Part shown: positions 35,978-46,726 of the stretch, in pieces
How the letters are laid out: each line of letters begins with the position of its first letter
Position numbering within the stretch: the stretch's first letter is position 1
Origin: Pollutimonas sp. M17
Lineage (GTDB): Bacteria > Pseudomonadota > Gammaproteobacteria > Burkholderiales > Burkholderiaceae_B
Assembly (NCBI RefSeq): GCF_025836975.1
Contig: NZ_CP107548.1
Location: forward strand, 1,798,001 to 1,862,000
Direction of reading: 5' to 3'
DNA length: 64,000 nt
Notes under the pieces: generated by a model
Seen by the model: the letters and a program-made list of their open reading frames with translations, nothing else
What the model was told of the DNA's origin: nothing
Databases searched by the model: none
Translations under genes and position numbers: made by a program

Positions 35978-37176
35978 AAGAGCAGCGCGTATGCGTGCTG
36001 GGTTCCACCGGCTCGATCGGCGTCAATACGCTGGACGTCATCGCCCGCCATCCCGACACGCTTTCGGTCCATGCGCTCAGCGCGCACAGCCGCATCGAGC
36101 AATTGGCCGAACAGGCCGCCAGTACGGGCGCCAAGGTTGTCATCGTGCCCGATGGCCAGGCCCGCGACCGGTTCAGGCAGGCATGGACGGGCACGCGGCC
36201 CATGCCCGAGATCCGGGTCGGCGCCCAGGCCCTGGCCGACACGGCGGCCGATCCCCAGGTGACCACCGTCATGGCGGCCATCGTGGGCGCCGCGGGCCTG
36301 CCTTCGGCCCTGGCGGCCGCGCGCGCCGGCAAGCGCGTGCTGCTGGCCAACAAAGAGGCGCTGGTCGCGGCGGGAGGGCTGTTCATGCGCACCGTGCGCG
36401 AATGCGGCGCAGAACTCCTGCCCATAGACAGCGAACACAACGCCATTTTCCAGTGCATGCCGCAATCGGGCCGCGCCCAGGCGTCGACCACCCCCGCCAG
36501 GGGGGTAAGGCGCCTGCTGCTGACCGCATCCGGAGGGCCTTTCCGCAGCACGGCGCTTGACCAGCTGTCCGACGTGACCCCGGATCAGGCCTGCGCCCAT
36601 CCCAACTGGAGCATGGGCCGCAAGATTTCCGTCGATTCGGCCACCATGCTGAACAAGGGCCTGGAAGTCATCGAAGCGCACTGGCTGTTCGCCATGCCTG
36701 TCGATCGGATCCAGGTCGTGGTCCATCCGCAGAGCATGGTCCACTCCATGGTCGAGTACGAAGACGGCTCCATTCTTGCGCAGCTGGGGCAGCCCGACAT
36801 GCGCACGCCCATCGCGTACGGGCTGGGCTTTCCCGAGCGCATCGCCAGCGGGGTGGGGCTGCTTGCCTTGACGGCCCTGGGCCGCCTCGATTTCGAAGAA
36901 CCCGATTTCGCCCGCTTTCCCTGCCTGCGGCTGTCCTTCGATGCGCTTGAAACCGGGCAGGCGGCCTGCGTGGCCCTGAATGCCGCCAACGAGATTGCCG
37001 TCGACTGTTTCTTGAAACAGCAAATTCGCTATACTGAAATCGCCCGGGTCATCGAAGCCTGTCTGGACCGGATTGCAGGCATGCCCGCCACCGCGCTCGA
37101 TTCGCTCGATGACGTGCTGGCGCTCGATGCCCGCAGCCGCCGCATCGCCTCGGAGCTTTGCCTGCTTAGGGCCTGA
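35974..37176 (+). CDS. dxr: 1-deoxy-D-xylulose 5-phosphate reductoisomerase
   Basis: 400-residue NADPH enzyme, second step of the MEP isoprenoid pathway; it supplies precursors for the uppS product encoded two genes upstream. Marks are the NADPH motif [73 protein letters not shown] and [13 protein letters not shown]. Between QCMPQSG and LLLTASGG a variable loop is encoded by nested palindromic DNA (36478-36516). The start is fixed by the overlap with cdsA. Confidence 0.97.
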   Translation: MKEQRVCVLGSTGSIGVNTLDVIARHPDTLSVHALSAHSRIEQLAEQAASTGAKVVIVPDGQARDRFRQAWTGTRPMPEIRVGAQALADTAADPQVTTVMAAIVGAAGLPSALAAARAGKRVLLANKEALVAAGGLFMRTVRECGAELLPIDSEHNAIFQCMPQSGRAQASTTPARGVRRLLLTASGGPFRSTALDQLSDVTPDQACAHPNWSMGRKISVDSATMLNKGLEVIEAHWLFAMPVDRIQVVVHPQSMVHSMVEYEDGSILAQLGQPDMRTPIAYGLGFPERIASGVGLLALTALGRLDFEEPDFARFPCLRLSFDALETGQAACVALNAANEIAVDCFLKQQIRYTEIARVIEACLDRIAGMPATALDSLDDVLALDARSRRIASELCLLRA

Positions 37177-37198
37177 GCCGCCGTTTTCCTGGAACTCC

Positions 37199-38533
37199 AT
37201 GTTTTTTACCTTGCTTGCCTTTGCCGTCGCCCTCGGCGTCCTGGTCACGTTTCATGAGCTTGGGCATTATTGGGTAGCCCGACGCTGCGGCGTGCGGGTG
37301 CTGAAGTTTTCCGTCGGTTTCGGCAAGGTGCTCGCCCAGCGGGTCGACCGCCACGGCACGCAATGGGCGCTGTCCGCCATCCCTCTGGGCGGCTATGTGA
37401 AAATGCAGGACGATCCCCAGCCGGGCGCCTCGGCCGAGCAAGCCGCGGAATCCTTCAACCGCAAGAGCCTGGCCCAGCGCAGCGCCATCGTCCTGGCCGG
37501 CCCCCTGGCCAACCTGCTGCTGGCCGCCGTGCTGTATACCGCGCTGAATCTGGCCGGCACGCAGGAGCCCGCGGCCATCCTGGCGCCGCCGCCGGCCGGC
37601 ACGGCGGCCGCCCAGGCCGGCTTCCAGGCCGGCGACCGCATTACCTCCGTCAATGGGCAGGCCGTGCAATCCTGGGGCGAGGCGCGGTGGCAGTTGCTGG
37701 ATGTCCTGACCAGCGGTGGCAAGGCGCAGGTGGGCGTCGACGCCGCCACGGGCATGCCGCGCGAGCGAATCCTGCAGGCCGAAGCCGGCGCCATCGAATC
37801 CGACGCCGCCGATCCGATGGCCGATGCCGGCCTTCGCCTGGCAACGCCCACGCCCATCGTAAATGGGGTCAACGCGGGCGAGCCCGGCGAGCGGGCCGGC
37901 TTGCGGGCCGGCGACACCGTGATCGCCGTGGGCGGCCTTGACAAGCCGTCGGCCGGCGCCATGGTGTCCGAAATCCAGAAGCATGCCGGCCAGTCCCTGG
38001 CCATCACCGTCCTGCGGGACGGCGCGCCGCTCACCCTGACGGTCACGCCGGCCGCTCATACGCAGGACGACGGCAGCGTCATCGGCCGCATCGGCGTCAT
38101 GCTGGGCGCGGACTTCCCCATGGTGCAGGTGCGCTACGGCTTGCTGGACAGCATAGGGCGGGGCCTGTCCCGCACGGCGGATACCGTATGGTTCTCCCTG
38201 AAAATGATGGGCCGCATGGTGGTCGGCGACGTGTCGCTGCGCAACATAAGCGGGCCCGTCACCATCGCCGACTACGCCGGCCAGACCGCCCGCATCGGCC
38301 TGGCCGCCTACATAGGGTTTCTGGCACTGATCAGTGTTAGTATCGGCGTGTTAAATTTGCTACCCATACCCATGCTGGATGGCGGACATCTTCTGTACTA
38401 CGCCCTTGAAGCAATCCGGGGCAAGCCCATACCCGACACATGGCTGGAAAACGGCCAGCGCATCGGGCTGGGCCTGCTGGCGGCCCTCATGAGCCTGGCG
38501 TTTTTCAATGATTTCACACGTCTTTTCAGTTAG
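37199..38533 (+). CDS. rseP: Site-2 protease RseP (zinc metalloprotease)
   Basis: 444-residue intramembrane protease that cleaves anti-sigma-E-type proteins and clears signal peptides. The zinc motif HELGH (His19, Glu20, His23) is in the first membrane helix, two PDZ-like domains span about 100-300 (APPPAGTAAAQAGFQAGDRI and GVNAGEPGERAGLRAGDTV), and the third zinc ligand lies in LLPIPMLDGGHLLYY near the C terminus. Start ATG at 37199 gives MFFTLLAFAVALGVLVTFHELGH. It precedes bamA, as is common in proteobacteria, linking envelope stress control and outer membrane assembly. Confidence 0.97.
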   Translation: MFFTLLAFAVALGVLVTFHELGHYWVARRCGVRVLKFSVGFGKVLAQRVDRHGTQWALSAIPLGGYVKMQDDPQPGASAEQAAESFNRKSLAQRSAIVLAGPLANLLLAAVLYTALNLAGTQEPAAILAPPPAGTAAAQAGFQAGDRITSVNGQAVQSWGEARWQLLDVLTSGGKAQVGVDAATGMPRERILQAEAGAIESDAADPMADAGLRLATPTPIVNGVNAGEPGERAGLRAGDTVIAVGGLDKPSAGAMVSEIQKHAGQSLAITVLRDGAPLTLTVTPAAHTQDDGSVIGRIGVMLGADFPMVQVRYGLLDSIGRGLSRTADTVWFSLKMMGRMVVGDVSLRNISGPVTIADYAGQTARIGLAAYIGFLALISVSIGVLNLLPIPMLDGGHLLYYALEAIRGKPIPDTWLENGQRIGLGLLAALMSLAFFNDFTRLFS

Positions 38534-38586
38534 CGCTTTTGTGCCTTACAATCTTCCACCATTTAATCGCCCAAGGATCCTCCAGG

Positions 38587-40929
38587 ATGTCGTTTAGCCG
38601 GAAATTCCATTTTGCCAAGCGCGCCATGCCTGTTTTGTTGGCGGCCTTGCTTGCTCCCAGTATTGCAAGCGCGTTTACGCCTTTTGTGGTGCGCGATATC
38701 CAGGTCAATGGCATCCAGCGGGTCGACGCCGGCACGATCTTCAGCTATCTGCCGGTCAAGGTGGGCGAGCAGTTCACCGACGCCCAGGCCGCCGAGGCCA
38801 TCCAGCGCCTGTATGCAACCGGCTTCTTCAGCGACGTGAAGATCGACACCAGCAACGACGTGCTGGTGGTCACCGTGCAAGAGCGGCCCACCATCGCCTC
38901 GGTCAGCTTCAACGGCATGCGCGAGTTCGACGCCAAGGCGATCACCAAATCGCTGGCGCAGGTCGGTTTCGGCCAGGGCAGGGTGTTCGACCGCTCCATG
39001 CTCGAACGGGCCGAATTCGAACTCAAGCAGCAGTACCTGTCCAAGGGCAAGTACGGCGTCGAAGTCAACCCCATCATCACGCCCCTGCCGCGCAATCGGG
39101 TTGGCGTCAGCTTCGATATCTTCGAGGGCGACCTGGCCAAGATCAGCGAAATCCACATCGTGGGCAACAAGGCCGTTTCCCAAGGCACCTTGCTGGATGA
39201 AATGGAGCTGACCACCTCCGGCATGATGACCTGGTACACCGGCACCGACAAATACTCCCGCGAAAAGCTGGAAGGCGATGTCGAGCGCATCCGCTCCTAC
39301 TACCTGGATCGCGGCTACCTGGAATACTCCGCCGAACCTCCCCAGGTCACGATTTCGCCCGACCGCCACGATATCTTCATTACCCTGACCCTGCACGAGG
39401 GCGAGCCCTACACCGTGCGCAGCGTCAAGCTGGCGGGCGACCTGCTCGGCCTGGACGACAAGATCCAGCCCCTGGTCGAAATAAAGGAAGGCGAGAAATT
39501 CTCGGCCGCCAAGACCAATGCCACGGTCAAGGCCATTACCGAATACCTGGGCACGCTGGGCTATGCATTTGCCAACGTCAATCCCAATCCGGTCCTTGAC
39601 CGCGACAATCACGAAACAGACCTGACCTTCTACGTCGATCCGGGCCGCCGCGTGTACGTGCGCCGTATACAGATCGGCGGCAATACGCGCACCCGCGACG
39701 AGGTCATACGCCGTGAAATGCGCCAGCAGGAAGCGGCCTGGTACGATTCGGCCAGCATCAAGTCCTCGCGCGACCGCGTCGACCGCCTGGGCTACTTCAA
39801 CGACGTCAACGTGCACACCACGCCGGTGGCCGGCTCGCCCGACCAGGTCGACGTCAACGTCGACGTCAAGGAAAAACCCACCGGCCTGATCAACCTGGGC
39901 GTGGGCTATGGCTCCACCGACAAGCTCATCCTGTCGGCCGGCATCAGCCAGGACAACATCTTCGGCAGCGGCAACACCCTGTCCCTGCAGGTCAACACCA
40001 GCAAGACGAACCGCGCCGCGATCATTTCGCACACCAATCCGTACTGGACCCGCGACGGCATCAGCAAGACCACGTCCATCTACTATCGCCGCACCACGCC
40101 GTACGACAGCCGCGACTCCTTCGGCAACTACCGCGTCACGGCCTTTGGCGGCGGCCTGAATTTCGGCGTGCCCATTTCCGAGTTCGACCGTATATTCACA
40201 GGCGTCAGCTTCGAGCACAACAAGCTCAGCCAGCTGAGCACGCTATACACGCCGCAGGCCTACCAGGATTTCGTCAAGGAATACGGCGAAGCCACCAACT
40301 CGGTCATCTTCAATGTGGGCTGGTCCAAGGACACGCGCGATAGCGCCATCGCCCCGACCAAGGGCAGCTACACCCGCCTGTCGGCCGACCTGTCCACCAT
40401 GGACCTGCGCTACTACATGTTCAGCGCGCAGCAGCAGTACTACCTGCCGCTGGGCCGCGCCTACACGCTGGCCTTCAACGGCCTGGCCGACTGGGGCAAG
40501 ACCTATGGCGGCAAGACCTTCCCGGTCATCAAGAACATCTACGGCGGCGGCATAGGCTCGGTGCGCGGCTACGAGGGCGCATCCCTCGGCCCGCGCGACA
40601 CGCTGACCAACGATTACCTGGGCGGCTCGCGCCGCATCGTGGGCAACGTGCAGCTGTACCTGCCTTTCCCCGGGGCCTCGCGCGACCGGACCCTGCGCTG
40701 GTTCCTGTTCACCGATGCGGGCCAGGTGGCCAACACCAGCGGCGGCAGCTGCTCGCGCGGCATAAACAATCGCTCGGAAGATCCTTGCGGCTGGAAGTAT
40801 TCGGCCGGTATCGGCCTGTCGTGGCAATCGCCGCTGGGACCGCTGCAGCTGTCCTACGGCCGGGCGCTCAACGCCAAGGAAGGCGACGACAAGCAGGCAT
40901 TCCAGTTCCAAATCGGAACCGGTTTTTGA
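38587..40929 (+). CDS. bamA: Outer membrane protein assembly factor BamA
   Basis: 780-residue Omp85 protein, the core of the machinery that folds beta-barrels into the outer membrane. A signal peptide (MSFSRKFHFAKRAMPVLLAA, cut near SIASA-FTPF) leads to five POTRA domains (about 25-425; the first begins FVVRDIQVNGIQRVD) and a C-terminal barrel (VGYGSTDKLILSAGI onward) with the VRGYEGASLGPRD motif of loop L6 and a terminal Phe (QIGTGF). A GTG 48 bases upstream would extend the signal region and is less likely. Lies 53 bases after rseP. Confidence 0.97.
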   Translation: MSFSRKFHFAKRAMPVLLAALLAPSIASAFTPFVVRDIQVNGIQRVDAGTIFSYLPVKVGEQFTDAQAAEAIQRLYATGFFSDVKIDTSNDVLVVTVQERPTIASVSFNGMREFDAKAITKSLAQVGFGQGRVFDRSMLERAEFELKQQYLSKGKYGVEVNPIITPLPRNRVGVSFDIFEGDLAKISEIHIVGNKAVSQGTLLDEMELTTSGMMTWYTGTDKYSREKLEGDVERIRSYYLDRGYLEYSAEPPQVTISPDRHDIFITLTLHEGEPYTVRSVKLAGDLLGLDDKIQPLVEIKEGEKFSAAKTNATVKAITEYLGTLGYAFANVNPNPVLDRDNHETDLTFYVDPGRRVYVRRIQIGGNTRTRDEVIRREMRQQEAAWYDSASIKSSRDRVDRLGYFNDVNVHTTPVAGSPDQVDVNVDVKEKPTGLINLGVGYGSTDKLILSAGISQDNIFGSGNTLSLQVNTSKTNRAAIISHTNPYWTRDGISKTTSIYYRRTTPYDSRDSFGNYRVTAFGGGLNFGVPISEFDRIFTGVSFEHNKLSQLSTLYTPQAYQDFVKEYGEATNSVIFNVGWSKDTRDSAIAPTKGSYTRLSADLSTMDLRYYMFSAQQQYYLPLGRAYTLAFNGLADWGKTYGGKTFPVIKNIYGGGIGSVRGYEGASLGPRDTLTNDYLGGSRRIVGNVQLYLPFPGASRDRTLRWFLFTDAGQVANTSGGSCSRGINNRSEDPCGWKYSAGIGLSWQSPLGPLQLSYGRALNAKEGDDKQAFQFQIGTGF

Positions 40930-40993
40930 TGTGCGCCGTTTAATGGCACAATAACTGTTTTATCTCTGCAATTATCGCAAGGTAGATTTTTCC

Positions 40994-41548
40994 ATGAAGT
41001 CTCAATTCGCTTTAAAACTTTCTGCATTAACCCGTAGTATCGGCCGCGGCAACCGCAGCCTGGTGCTGGCGGCAGCGCTGGGGGTCGGTGCCATGGTGGC
41101 CGCTCCGGTGTATGCGCAGGCAACCAAGATAGGCTTCGTGAGCACAGAGCGCATCTTGCGCGATTCCAAACCCGCCAAGGCAGCCCAGACCAAGATCGAA
41201 TCCGAATTCAAGAAGCGCGACGACGAACTGCAGAACCTGGCCAACAGGCTGCGCAGCGAAGCCCAGAAATTCGACAAGGACGCGCCGGTGCTGTCCGAAT
41301 CCGAGCGCATCAAGCGCCAGCGGCAATTGGCCGACCTGGATTCCGACCTGCAGCGCAAGCGCCGCGAATTCCAGGAAGACTTCAATCGCCGCCGCAACGA
41401 GGAATTCTCGGGCATCGTCGAGAAGGCGGATGCGGCCATCAAGAAAATCGCCGAGCAGCAAGGCTACGACCTGATCATCCAGGATGCCGTCACCGTCAGT
41501 CCTAAAGTCGATATCACCGACCAGGTCATGAAAGCGCTTGGCGGCTAA
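40994..41548 (+). CDS. skp: Periplasmic chaperone Skp/OmpH
   Basis: 184-residue periplasmic chaperone for unfolded outer-membrane proteins on their way to BamA. A signal peptide with a long, positively charged n-region ends near APVYAQA-TKIG. The mature part begins with the KIGFVSTERILRDS strand motif and continues as a long charged coiled coil (about 60-140), the tentacles of the trimer. It lies 64 bases after bamA and six bases before lpxD. Confidence 0.94.
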   Translation: MKSQFALKLSALTRSIGRGNRSLVLAAALGVGAMVAAPVYAQATKIGFVSTERILRDSKPAKAAQTKIESEFKKRDDELQNLANRLRSEAQKFDKDAPVLSESERIKRQRQLADLDSDLQRKRREFQEDFNRRRNEEFSGIVEKADAAIKKIAEQQGYDLIIQDAVTVSPKVDITDQVMKALGG

Positions 41549-41554
41549 AGGAAA

Positions 41555-42658
41555 ATGCCGGTATTGCTAGCGCCCGGTCAGGCGCCTACACTGCAGGAAC
41601 TGCTGGCCCAGGCCAACACCGTCCAGCTGGATTGCAAACCGGTCAATGCAGAACACGAGCCTACGCCCCGCATACGGGGCTTGGGCTCTTTGCTTTGCGC
41701 GGGCCCGGACGAAATCAGCTTTCTATCCAATCCCAAGCTGCAGGCTCAGTTGCCCCAGTCACGGGCCGCCGCCGTCATCATGACGGAATCGGCCTACAAG
41801 GAGCTCGAAGAGGGCAGCTACGCCTTCCTGCCGGTGCTTTGCAGCCAGCCCTACCTGATGTATGCCTTGCTGGCCCAGTGGTTCGACCGGCACAGGCTGG
41901 CTCGCCTGGAAACCGGCATCCATCCCAGCGCCATCATTGCGCCGTCGGCGCAGATCGAGGCCGGGGCCAGTATAGGGCCGCACTGCGTCGTCGAAGAGGG
42001 CGTGCGCATCGGGGCGGGCACGCGCCTGGGGCCGGGCTGCGTCGTGGGCGCGCACTCCGTGATCGGCCGCGACGGCCTGCTGCATGCCCGCGTCACCCTT
42101 TATCACAATGTAATCGTGGGCGATCGCGCCATCCTGCATTCGGGCTGCGTTCTGGGGGCCGATGGCTTCGGATTCGCGCCCGACCCCAGGCAGGCGCCCG
42201 GCGCCTGGGCCAAGATCGCCCAGATCGGCGGGGTGTCCGTGGGCAACGACGTCGAGATCGGCGCCAACACCACCGTCGACCGCGGCGCGCTGGAAAACAC
42301 CGTGGTCGGCAACGGGGTGAAGCTGGACAACCAGATCATGATCGGGCACAACGTCCAGATCGGCGACCACACCGCCATGGCGGCCTGCGTGGGCATCGCT
42401 GGCTCCACGATCATCGGGCAGCGGTGCACCATAGGCGGCGCCGCCATGCTGTCGGGCCATCTGGTGCTGGGCGACGACGTCCATGTGTCCGGCGGCACGG
42501 CGGTCACGTCCAGCATCGCCAAGCCGGGCCGCTACACCGGCGTGTATCCTTTTGCGGAACACGTCGCATGGCAGCGAAACGCCGCCGTCCTGTCGCAACT
42601 GGCCCAGTTGCGGCGCCGGCTCAAATCAATCGAAAGAAACGAACAGCAACCCAAATAA
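41555..42658 (+). CDS. lpxD: UDP-3-O-(3-hydroxyacyl)glucosamine N-acyltransferase
   Basis: 367-residue enzyme of lipid A synthesis; it adds the N-linked 3-hydroxyacyl chain from acyl-ACP. The N-terminal UDP-binding domain (about 1-110; [12 protein letters not shown]) is followed by a left-handed beta-helix with hexapeptide repeats (about 115-320), containing the catalytic His region [19 protein letters not shown]. The C-terminal helices end in a Lys/Gln-rich tail. Start follows a caaagga-like box, six bases after skp. Confidence 0.97.
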   Translation: MPVLLAPGQAPTLQELLAQANTVQLDCKPVNAEHEPTPRIRGLGSLLCAGPDEISFLSNPKLQAQLPQSRAAAVIMTESAYKELEEGSYAFLPVLCSQPYLMYALLAQWFDRHRLARLETGIHPSAIIAPSAQIEAGASIGPHCVVEEGVRIGAGTRLGPGCVVGAHSVIGRDGLLHARVTLYHNVIVGDRAILHSGCVLGADGFGFAPDPRQAPGAWAKIAQIGGVSVGNDVEIGANTTVDRGALENTVVGNGVKLDNQIMIGHNVQIGDHTAMAACVGIAGSTIIGQRCTIGGAAMLSGHLVLGDDVHVSGGTAVTSSIAKPGRYTGVYPFAEHVAWQRNAAVLSQLAQLRRRLKSIERNEQQPK

Positions 42659-42695
42659 CCGCATTGCCGGTCATTGCACGCAGGATATAGACAAG

Positions 42696-43148
42696 ATGGA
42701 ACTCGACATTAGACAAATCATGGATCGCTTGCCGCATCGCTACCCGATGCTACTGGTCGATCGTGTGCTTGAAATGGTTCCGGGCAAAAGCATCGTGGCC
42801 ATCAAGAATGTGTCGATGAACGAGCCCTTTTTCACAGGCCATTTTCCGCATCATCCGGTCATGCCGGGCGTGCTCATCATCGAGGCGCTGGCCCAGGCGG
42901 CCGCCTTGTTTTCCTTCGAGGACGACAGCGGGGTGAACCCGGCCGACAAAAAGATCGCCTATTACCTGGTCGGCGTCGACGGCGCGCGCTTCCGGCGTCC
43001 GGTCGTGCCGGGCGACCAGCTTCGCCTGGAAGTCACGGCCGACCGCATCAGCCGTTCGATCTGCAAATATACGGCGCAGGCCACCGTCGACGGACAGGTG
43101 GCGGCCGAGGCAAAAATCATGTGTGCGATACGCGTGCTGGAAGAGTAG
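42696..43148 (+). CDS. fabZ: 3-hydroxyacyl-[acyl-carrier-protein] dehydratase FabZ
   Basis: 150-residue hot-dog-fold dehydratase of fatty acid elongation, which competes with LpxA/LpxD for 3-hydroxyacyl-ACP. The start at 42696 gives [20 protein letters not shown]. The active-site motif is [17 protein letters not shown] with the catalytic His, followed by the glutamate helix [13 protein letters not shown]. Placed between lpxD and lpxA, as in E. coli, allowing coordinated control of lipid A and fatty acid flux. Confidence 0.97.
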   Translation: MELDIRQIMDRLPHRYPMLLVDRVLEMVPGKSIVAIKNVSMNEPFFTGHFPHHPVMPGVLIIEALAQAAALFSFEDDSGVNPADKKIAYYLVGVDGARFRRPVVPGDQLRLEVTADRISRSICKYTAQATVDGQVAAEAKIMCAIRVLEE

Positions 43149-43150
43149 CA

Positions 43151-43945
43151 ATGGCCAGTTTGATTCACCCCACCGCATTGGTTGCCGCCGGCGCCTCGAT
43201 AGCGGACGACGTCAGCATAGGACCCTACAGCATCATCGGCGAGCACGTCACCATAGGCGCGGGTTCGGTGGTGGGCCCGCATTGCGTCATCGACGGCCAC
43301 ACGAACATCGGTGCCAACAACACCTTCTACCGCTTCTGCTCCATTGGCGGCATCCCGCAAGACAAGAAGTACGACGGCGAGCCCACGCGGCTCGAGATCG
43401 GCGACGGCAACACCGTGCGCGAATACGTCACGATCAACACCGGCACCGCGCAGGACGTGGGCGTGACGCGCCTGGGCGACGACAACTGGATCATGGCCTA
43501 CGTGCATATTGCGCACGACTGCCAGATAGGCAGCCATACCGTCATCGCCAACAGCGTGCAACTGGCGGGCCACATCCATATCGGCGACTGGGCCATATTG
43601 GGCGGCCTGACCGCCGTCCATCAGTTCGTGCGCATCGGCGCGCACACCATGATAGGCGGCACCAGCGCGGTCCGCCAGGACATTCCTCCCTACCTCATCG
43701 GCGCGGGTGACCCTTTCCGCCCGGTGGGCATCAATTCGGAAGGCCTGAGCCGGCGCGGCTACAGCCCCGAGGCCGTCGCCGCCCTGAAGGAAGCCTACAA
43801 GCTGCTTTATCGCCGCAACCTGAAAGTCGAGGAAGCCTGCGAGCAGATGCGAGCCCTGCAAGGCGAGCGGCCCGCGGAGCATGACGCATTGCAGGTGATG
43901 ATCGACTTCCTGGCCGCCTCGACACGGGGCATCGCGCGCTCATGA
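43151..43945 (+). CDS. lpxA: Acyl-[ACP]-UDP-N-acetylglucosamine O-acyltransferase
   Basis: 264-residue enzyme for the first step of lipid A synthesis. Hexapeptide-repeat beta-helix from the N terminus ([20 protein letters not shown]) through about residue 190, with the catalytic-His region [13 protein letters not shown] and the [14 protein letters not shown] block, then the C-terminal helical domain. Starts two bases after the fabZ stop and overlaps lpxB by ATGA. Confidence 0.97.
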   Translation: MASLIHPTALVAAGASIADDVSIGPYSIIGEHVTIGAGSVVGPHCVIDGHTNIGANNTFYRFCSIGGIPQDKKYDGEPTRLEIGDGNTVREYVTINTGTAQDVGVTRLGDDNWIMAYVHIAHDCQIGSHTVIANSVQLAGHIHIGDWAILGGLTAVHQFVRIGAHTMIGGTSAVRQDIPPYLIGAGDPFRPVGINSEGLSRRGYSPEAVAALKEAYKLLYRRNLKVEEACEQMRALQGERPAEHDALQVMIDFLAASTRGIARS

Positions 43946-45225
43946 GCCTGCGCGTCGGCATGGTGGCGGGCGAGCCCTCGGGCGACCTGCTGGCCGCCAG
44001 GGTGATGCGGGGCATACACGGCGACCGGCCCCAAAGCCTGTGCCAGGGCATAGGCGGGCCGGCCATGGAGGGCCAGGGTTTCGATGCCTGGCATTCCATG
44101 AATGCCCTGACCGTGTTCGGCTATGTGGACGCCTTCAAGCGCCTGCCCAGCCTGCTGGCCACTTACTTCGACGTCAAGAAGCGCTGGCTGGCCGACAAGC
44201 CGGATGTCTTCGTCGGCATCGACGCGCCCGATTTCAACCTGCGCCTGGAACATCAGCTGAAGCAGGCCGGCGTTCCCACCGTGCATTTCGTGGGGCCATC
44301 CATCTGGGCCTGGCGCTACGAGCGCATACACAAGATACGCGAGGCCGTCTCGCACATGCTGGTGCTGTTTCCTTTCGAGGAGGAAATCTACCAGAAGGAA
44401 GGCGTGCCGGTGACCTATGTGGGCCATCCCCTGGCCGAGGTCATTCCCATGGAGCCCGACAAGGCCGCCGCCCGCCGCCACTTGGGCGTAGACCCGGGCG
44501 CGCGCGTGCTGGCCCTGATGCCGGGCAGCCGCGCGTCGGAGATCAAGCTGCTGGCGCCGCGCTTCCTGCAAGCCGCGCAGATCCTGCTGAAACAGGATTC
44601 CGATCTTCAGATACTGGTCCCCATGGTCAATGCGGAACGCCGACGCGAATTCCAGGCTTTGCTCGATCAGCATCCGGTCGCCAATTGCCGTATCATCGAT
44701 CAGGCGCGGCCTAGCGTCGCCGCATCCGCCTCGCGCTCTGTCGGCGCGGCAGGGCGCGACAGCGGCGGCGCGGTCGAGGCGTCCATGTCCCAGCCGGGGC
44801 AAGACGATGTATTCGATTCCCGGCCGGCGGCCTGGAACGTCATGGAGGCGGCCGATGCGGTCCTGGTCGCCAGCGGCACCGCAACGCTGGAGGCCGCCTT
44901 GTTCAAGCGTCCGATGGTGATCTCTTATGTACTGTCGCCCATGATGAAACGCATGATGGAATGGAAATCCGGCCAGGCACGGCCCTACGTCCCTTGGGTG
45001 GGTCTGCCCAATGTGCTGGCGCGCGACTTCGTCGTGCCCGAGCTGTTGCAGGACGATGCCACGCCGCAGGCTCTGGCCGAAGCCACCTGGAAGGCGCTGA
45101 CCGACGCGCCTTATGCAAGGCAGGTGGCCGGCCGTTTCACCGCCATCCATCAATCCTTGTGGCGCGATACGCCGGCCTTGGCCGCGCGCGCCATCATCGA
45201 GCAGGCCGGCCATGCGTCAGCCTGA
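43942..45225 (+). CDS. lpxB: Lipid-A-disaccharide synthase
   Basis: 427-residue GT-B glycosyltransferase that joins UDP-diacylglucosamine and lipid X. Family marks are [77 protein letters not shown] and [19 protein letters not shown]. It is about 35-40 residues longer than typical LpxB owing to a Ser/Ala/Gly-rich insertion (about 256-296, from [11 protein letters not shown] to FDSRPAAW) placed just before the C-terminal nucleotide-binding motif. ATGA overlap with lpxA; its 3' end overlaps rnhB by 14 bases. Confidence 0.96.
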   Translation: MSLRVGMVAGEPSGDLLAARVMRGIHGDRPQSLCQGIGGPAMEGQGFDAWHSMNALTVFGYVDAFKRLPSLLATYFDVKKRWLADKPDVFVGIDAPDFNLRLEHQLKQAGVPTVHFVGPSIWAWRYERIHKIREAVSHMLVLFPFEEEIYQKEGVPVTYVGHPLAEVIPMEPDKAAARRHLGVDPGARVLALMPGSRASEIKLLAPRFLQAAQILLKQDSDLQILVPMVNAERRREFQALLDQHPVANCRIIDQARPSVAASASRSVGAAGRDSGGAVEASMSQPGQDDVFDSRPAAWNVMEAADAVLVASGTATLEAALFKRPMVISYVLSPMMKRMMEWKSGQARPYVPWVGLPNVLARDFVVPELLQDDATPQALAEATWKALTDAPYARQVAGRFTAIHQSLWRDTPALAARAIIEQAGHASA

Positions 45226-45826
45226 TTTGTTCGCGGGCATCGACGTGCCGGGCGTCCACGTTGCAGGCATCGACGAAGCCGGGCGCGGCCCCCTGGCCGG
45301 ACCGGTGTTCGCCGCCGCGGTCATCCTGGATCCGGGATGCGCCATCGAAGGGCTGGACGACTCCAAGAAGTTGACGGCCGCCCGCCGCGAAGAGCTCAGC
45401 CTGGTCATACGCGAGCGCGCGGTGGCATGGTGCGTGGCCAGCGCCAGCGTGCAGGAGATCGACACCCTGAACATCCTGCAGGCCACCATGCTGGCCATGC
45501 GGCGGGCCTGCGAAGGCTTGTCCGTGGCTCCGGGCAAGGCGCTGATCGACGGCAACTGCCTGCCCAAGGGGCTGGCCTGCCTGACCGAAGCCGTGGTCGG
45601 CGGCGATGCGCTGGTGGCATCGATTTCAGCGGCGTCGATACTGGCGAAGACCTCGCGGGACGCCGATTGCCGGCTTTTGCACGAGGTCTATCCCGATTAC
45701 GCCTTTGACCAGCACAAGGGATATGGCACGGCCCTGCATTTGCAGCGCCTGGAGTCACACGGGCCATGCCCGGCGCACCGGCGCAGCTTCGCGCCGGTCA
45801 GGCGGCTGCTGGACGCGGCCGCCTGA
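45212..45826 (+). CDS. rnhB: Ribonuclease HII
   Basis: 204-residue RNase that cuts RNA in RNA-DNA hybrids and at single ribonucleotides in DNA. The start at 45212 overlaps lpxB and gives [15 protein letters not shown]; catalytic Asp21-Glu22 lie in [13 protein letters not shown], and the other marks are [39 protein letters not shown] and [11 protein letters not shown]. Last gene of the envelope run. Confidence 0.96.
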   Translation: MRQPDLFAGIDVPGVHVAGIDEAGRGPLAGPVFAAAVILDPGCAIEGLDDSKKLTAARREELSLVIRERAVAWCVASASVQEIDTLNILQATMLAMRRACEGLSVAPGKALIDGNCLPKGLACLTEAVVGGDALVASISAASILAKTSRDADCRLLHEVYPDYAFDQHKGYGTALHLQRLESHGPCPAHRRSFAPVRRLLDAAA

Positions 45827-45925
45827 TGGTGCCGAGCCTGGGCTGAGAGCTACGCCGATCTCCCTCCATCAAACAAGACCCCAACGCTTTTTTCATGGGG
45901 CAGCCCATTGAACCGGACGTTTCAA

Positions 45926-46726
45926 ATGAAGCATATTTCCTCGCGGGACAACCCCTTGTACAAGCGGCTGCTGCGGCTGGCCGGCGGCAAGCGGGATGCA
46001 GGCGCCGACGCTGGCGCGCCGCGCGTCTTGCTTGAAGGGACGCATCTTTGCCAGGCTTGGTTGGACTATGCGGGGCCGCCGGAGCTGGCCTTGTTCGATG
46101 CGGAGAAACTGGAGGCGCAGTCGGAATTGAAGAGTCTGGCGCATGCGCTGGATTCTTCGATATGTCTGAGTTGCGATTCGCGATTAGCCAAGGGTTTGTC
46201 GCAGGTTGAGCACGGGCAGGGCGTTTATTTTGTCGTAGCGGTGCCGACGCCGCAGTTGCCGACGCGGATCGATCGCAATTGCCTGTGGCTGGACCGCATC
46301 CAGGATCCGGGGAACGTGGGCACCTTGCTGCGCACGGCGGCGGCGGCCGGCATGGACCAGGCGTATTTGTCGCCGGGCTGCGCGGCGGCCTGGTCGCCCA
46401 AGGTATTGCGCAGCGCGCAGGGGGCTCATTTCGTGATGACGATTTATGAGCATGTGGATTTGATGGCTTTGCGGGATAGGCTGGCAGTGCCGTTGGTGGC
46501 GACGGCTCTGGAGGATGCCCGGTCTTTGTACGAGGCTCCGCTGCCACGGGATTGCGCCTGGGTGCTGGGGAATGAAGGGCAGGGCGTGGCTGCCGATTTG
46601 CTGCTGGCCGCGGACAGGCGAGTATTCATTCCCCAGGCGGAGAATGTGGAGTCGCTGAACGTGGCGGTGGCGGCGGGAGTTTGCCTGTTTGAGCAGCGGC
46701 GGCAGCATGCGGCGCTGGGTTCCTAA
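45926..46726 (+). CDS. TrmH/SpoU-family RNA 2'-O-methyltransferase
   Basis: 266-residue SPOUT methyltransferase that uses S-adenosylmethionine to modify a ribose in rRNA or tRNA. An N-terminal substrate-binding domain (about 1-105; ISSRDNPLYKRLLRLAGG) is followed by the knotted catalytic domain with the three family motifs: LDRIQDPGNVGTLLRTAAA, AWVLGNEGQGVAADLL and IPQAENVESLNVAVAAGVCLF. The ATG at 45926 is preferred to a TTG 18 bases upstream. The target nucleotide cannot be told from sequence. In Bordetella-like genomes the next genes are, as I recall, ppsR and ppsA; here an AT-rich island intervenes. Confidence 0.92.
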   Translation: MKHISSRDNPLYKRLLRLAGGKRDAGADAGAPRVLLEGTHLCQAWLDYAGPPELALFDAEKLEAQSELKSLAHALDSSICLSCDSRLAKGLSQVEHGQGVYFVVAVPTPQLPTRIDRNCLWLDRIQDPGNVGTLLRTAAAAGMDQAYLSPGCAAAWSPKVLRSAQGAHFVMTIYEHVDLMALRDRLAVPLVATALEDARSLYEAPLPRDCAWVLGNEGQGVAADLLLAADRRVFIPQAENVESLNVAVAAGVCLFEQRRQHAALGS

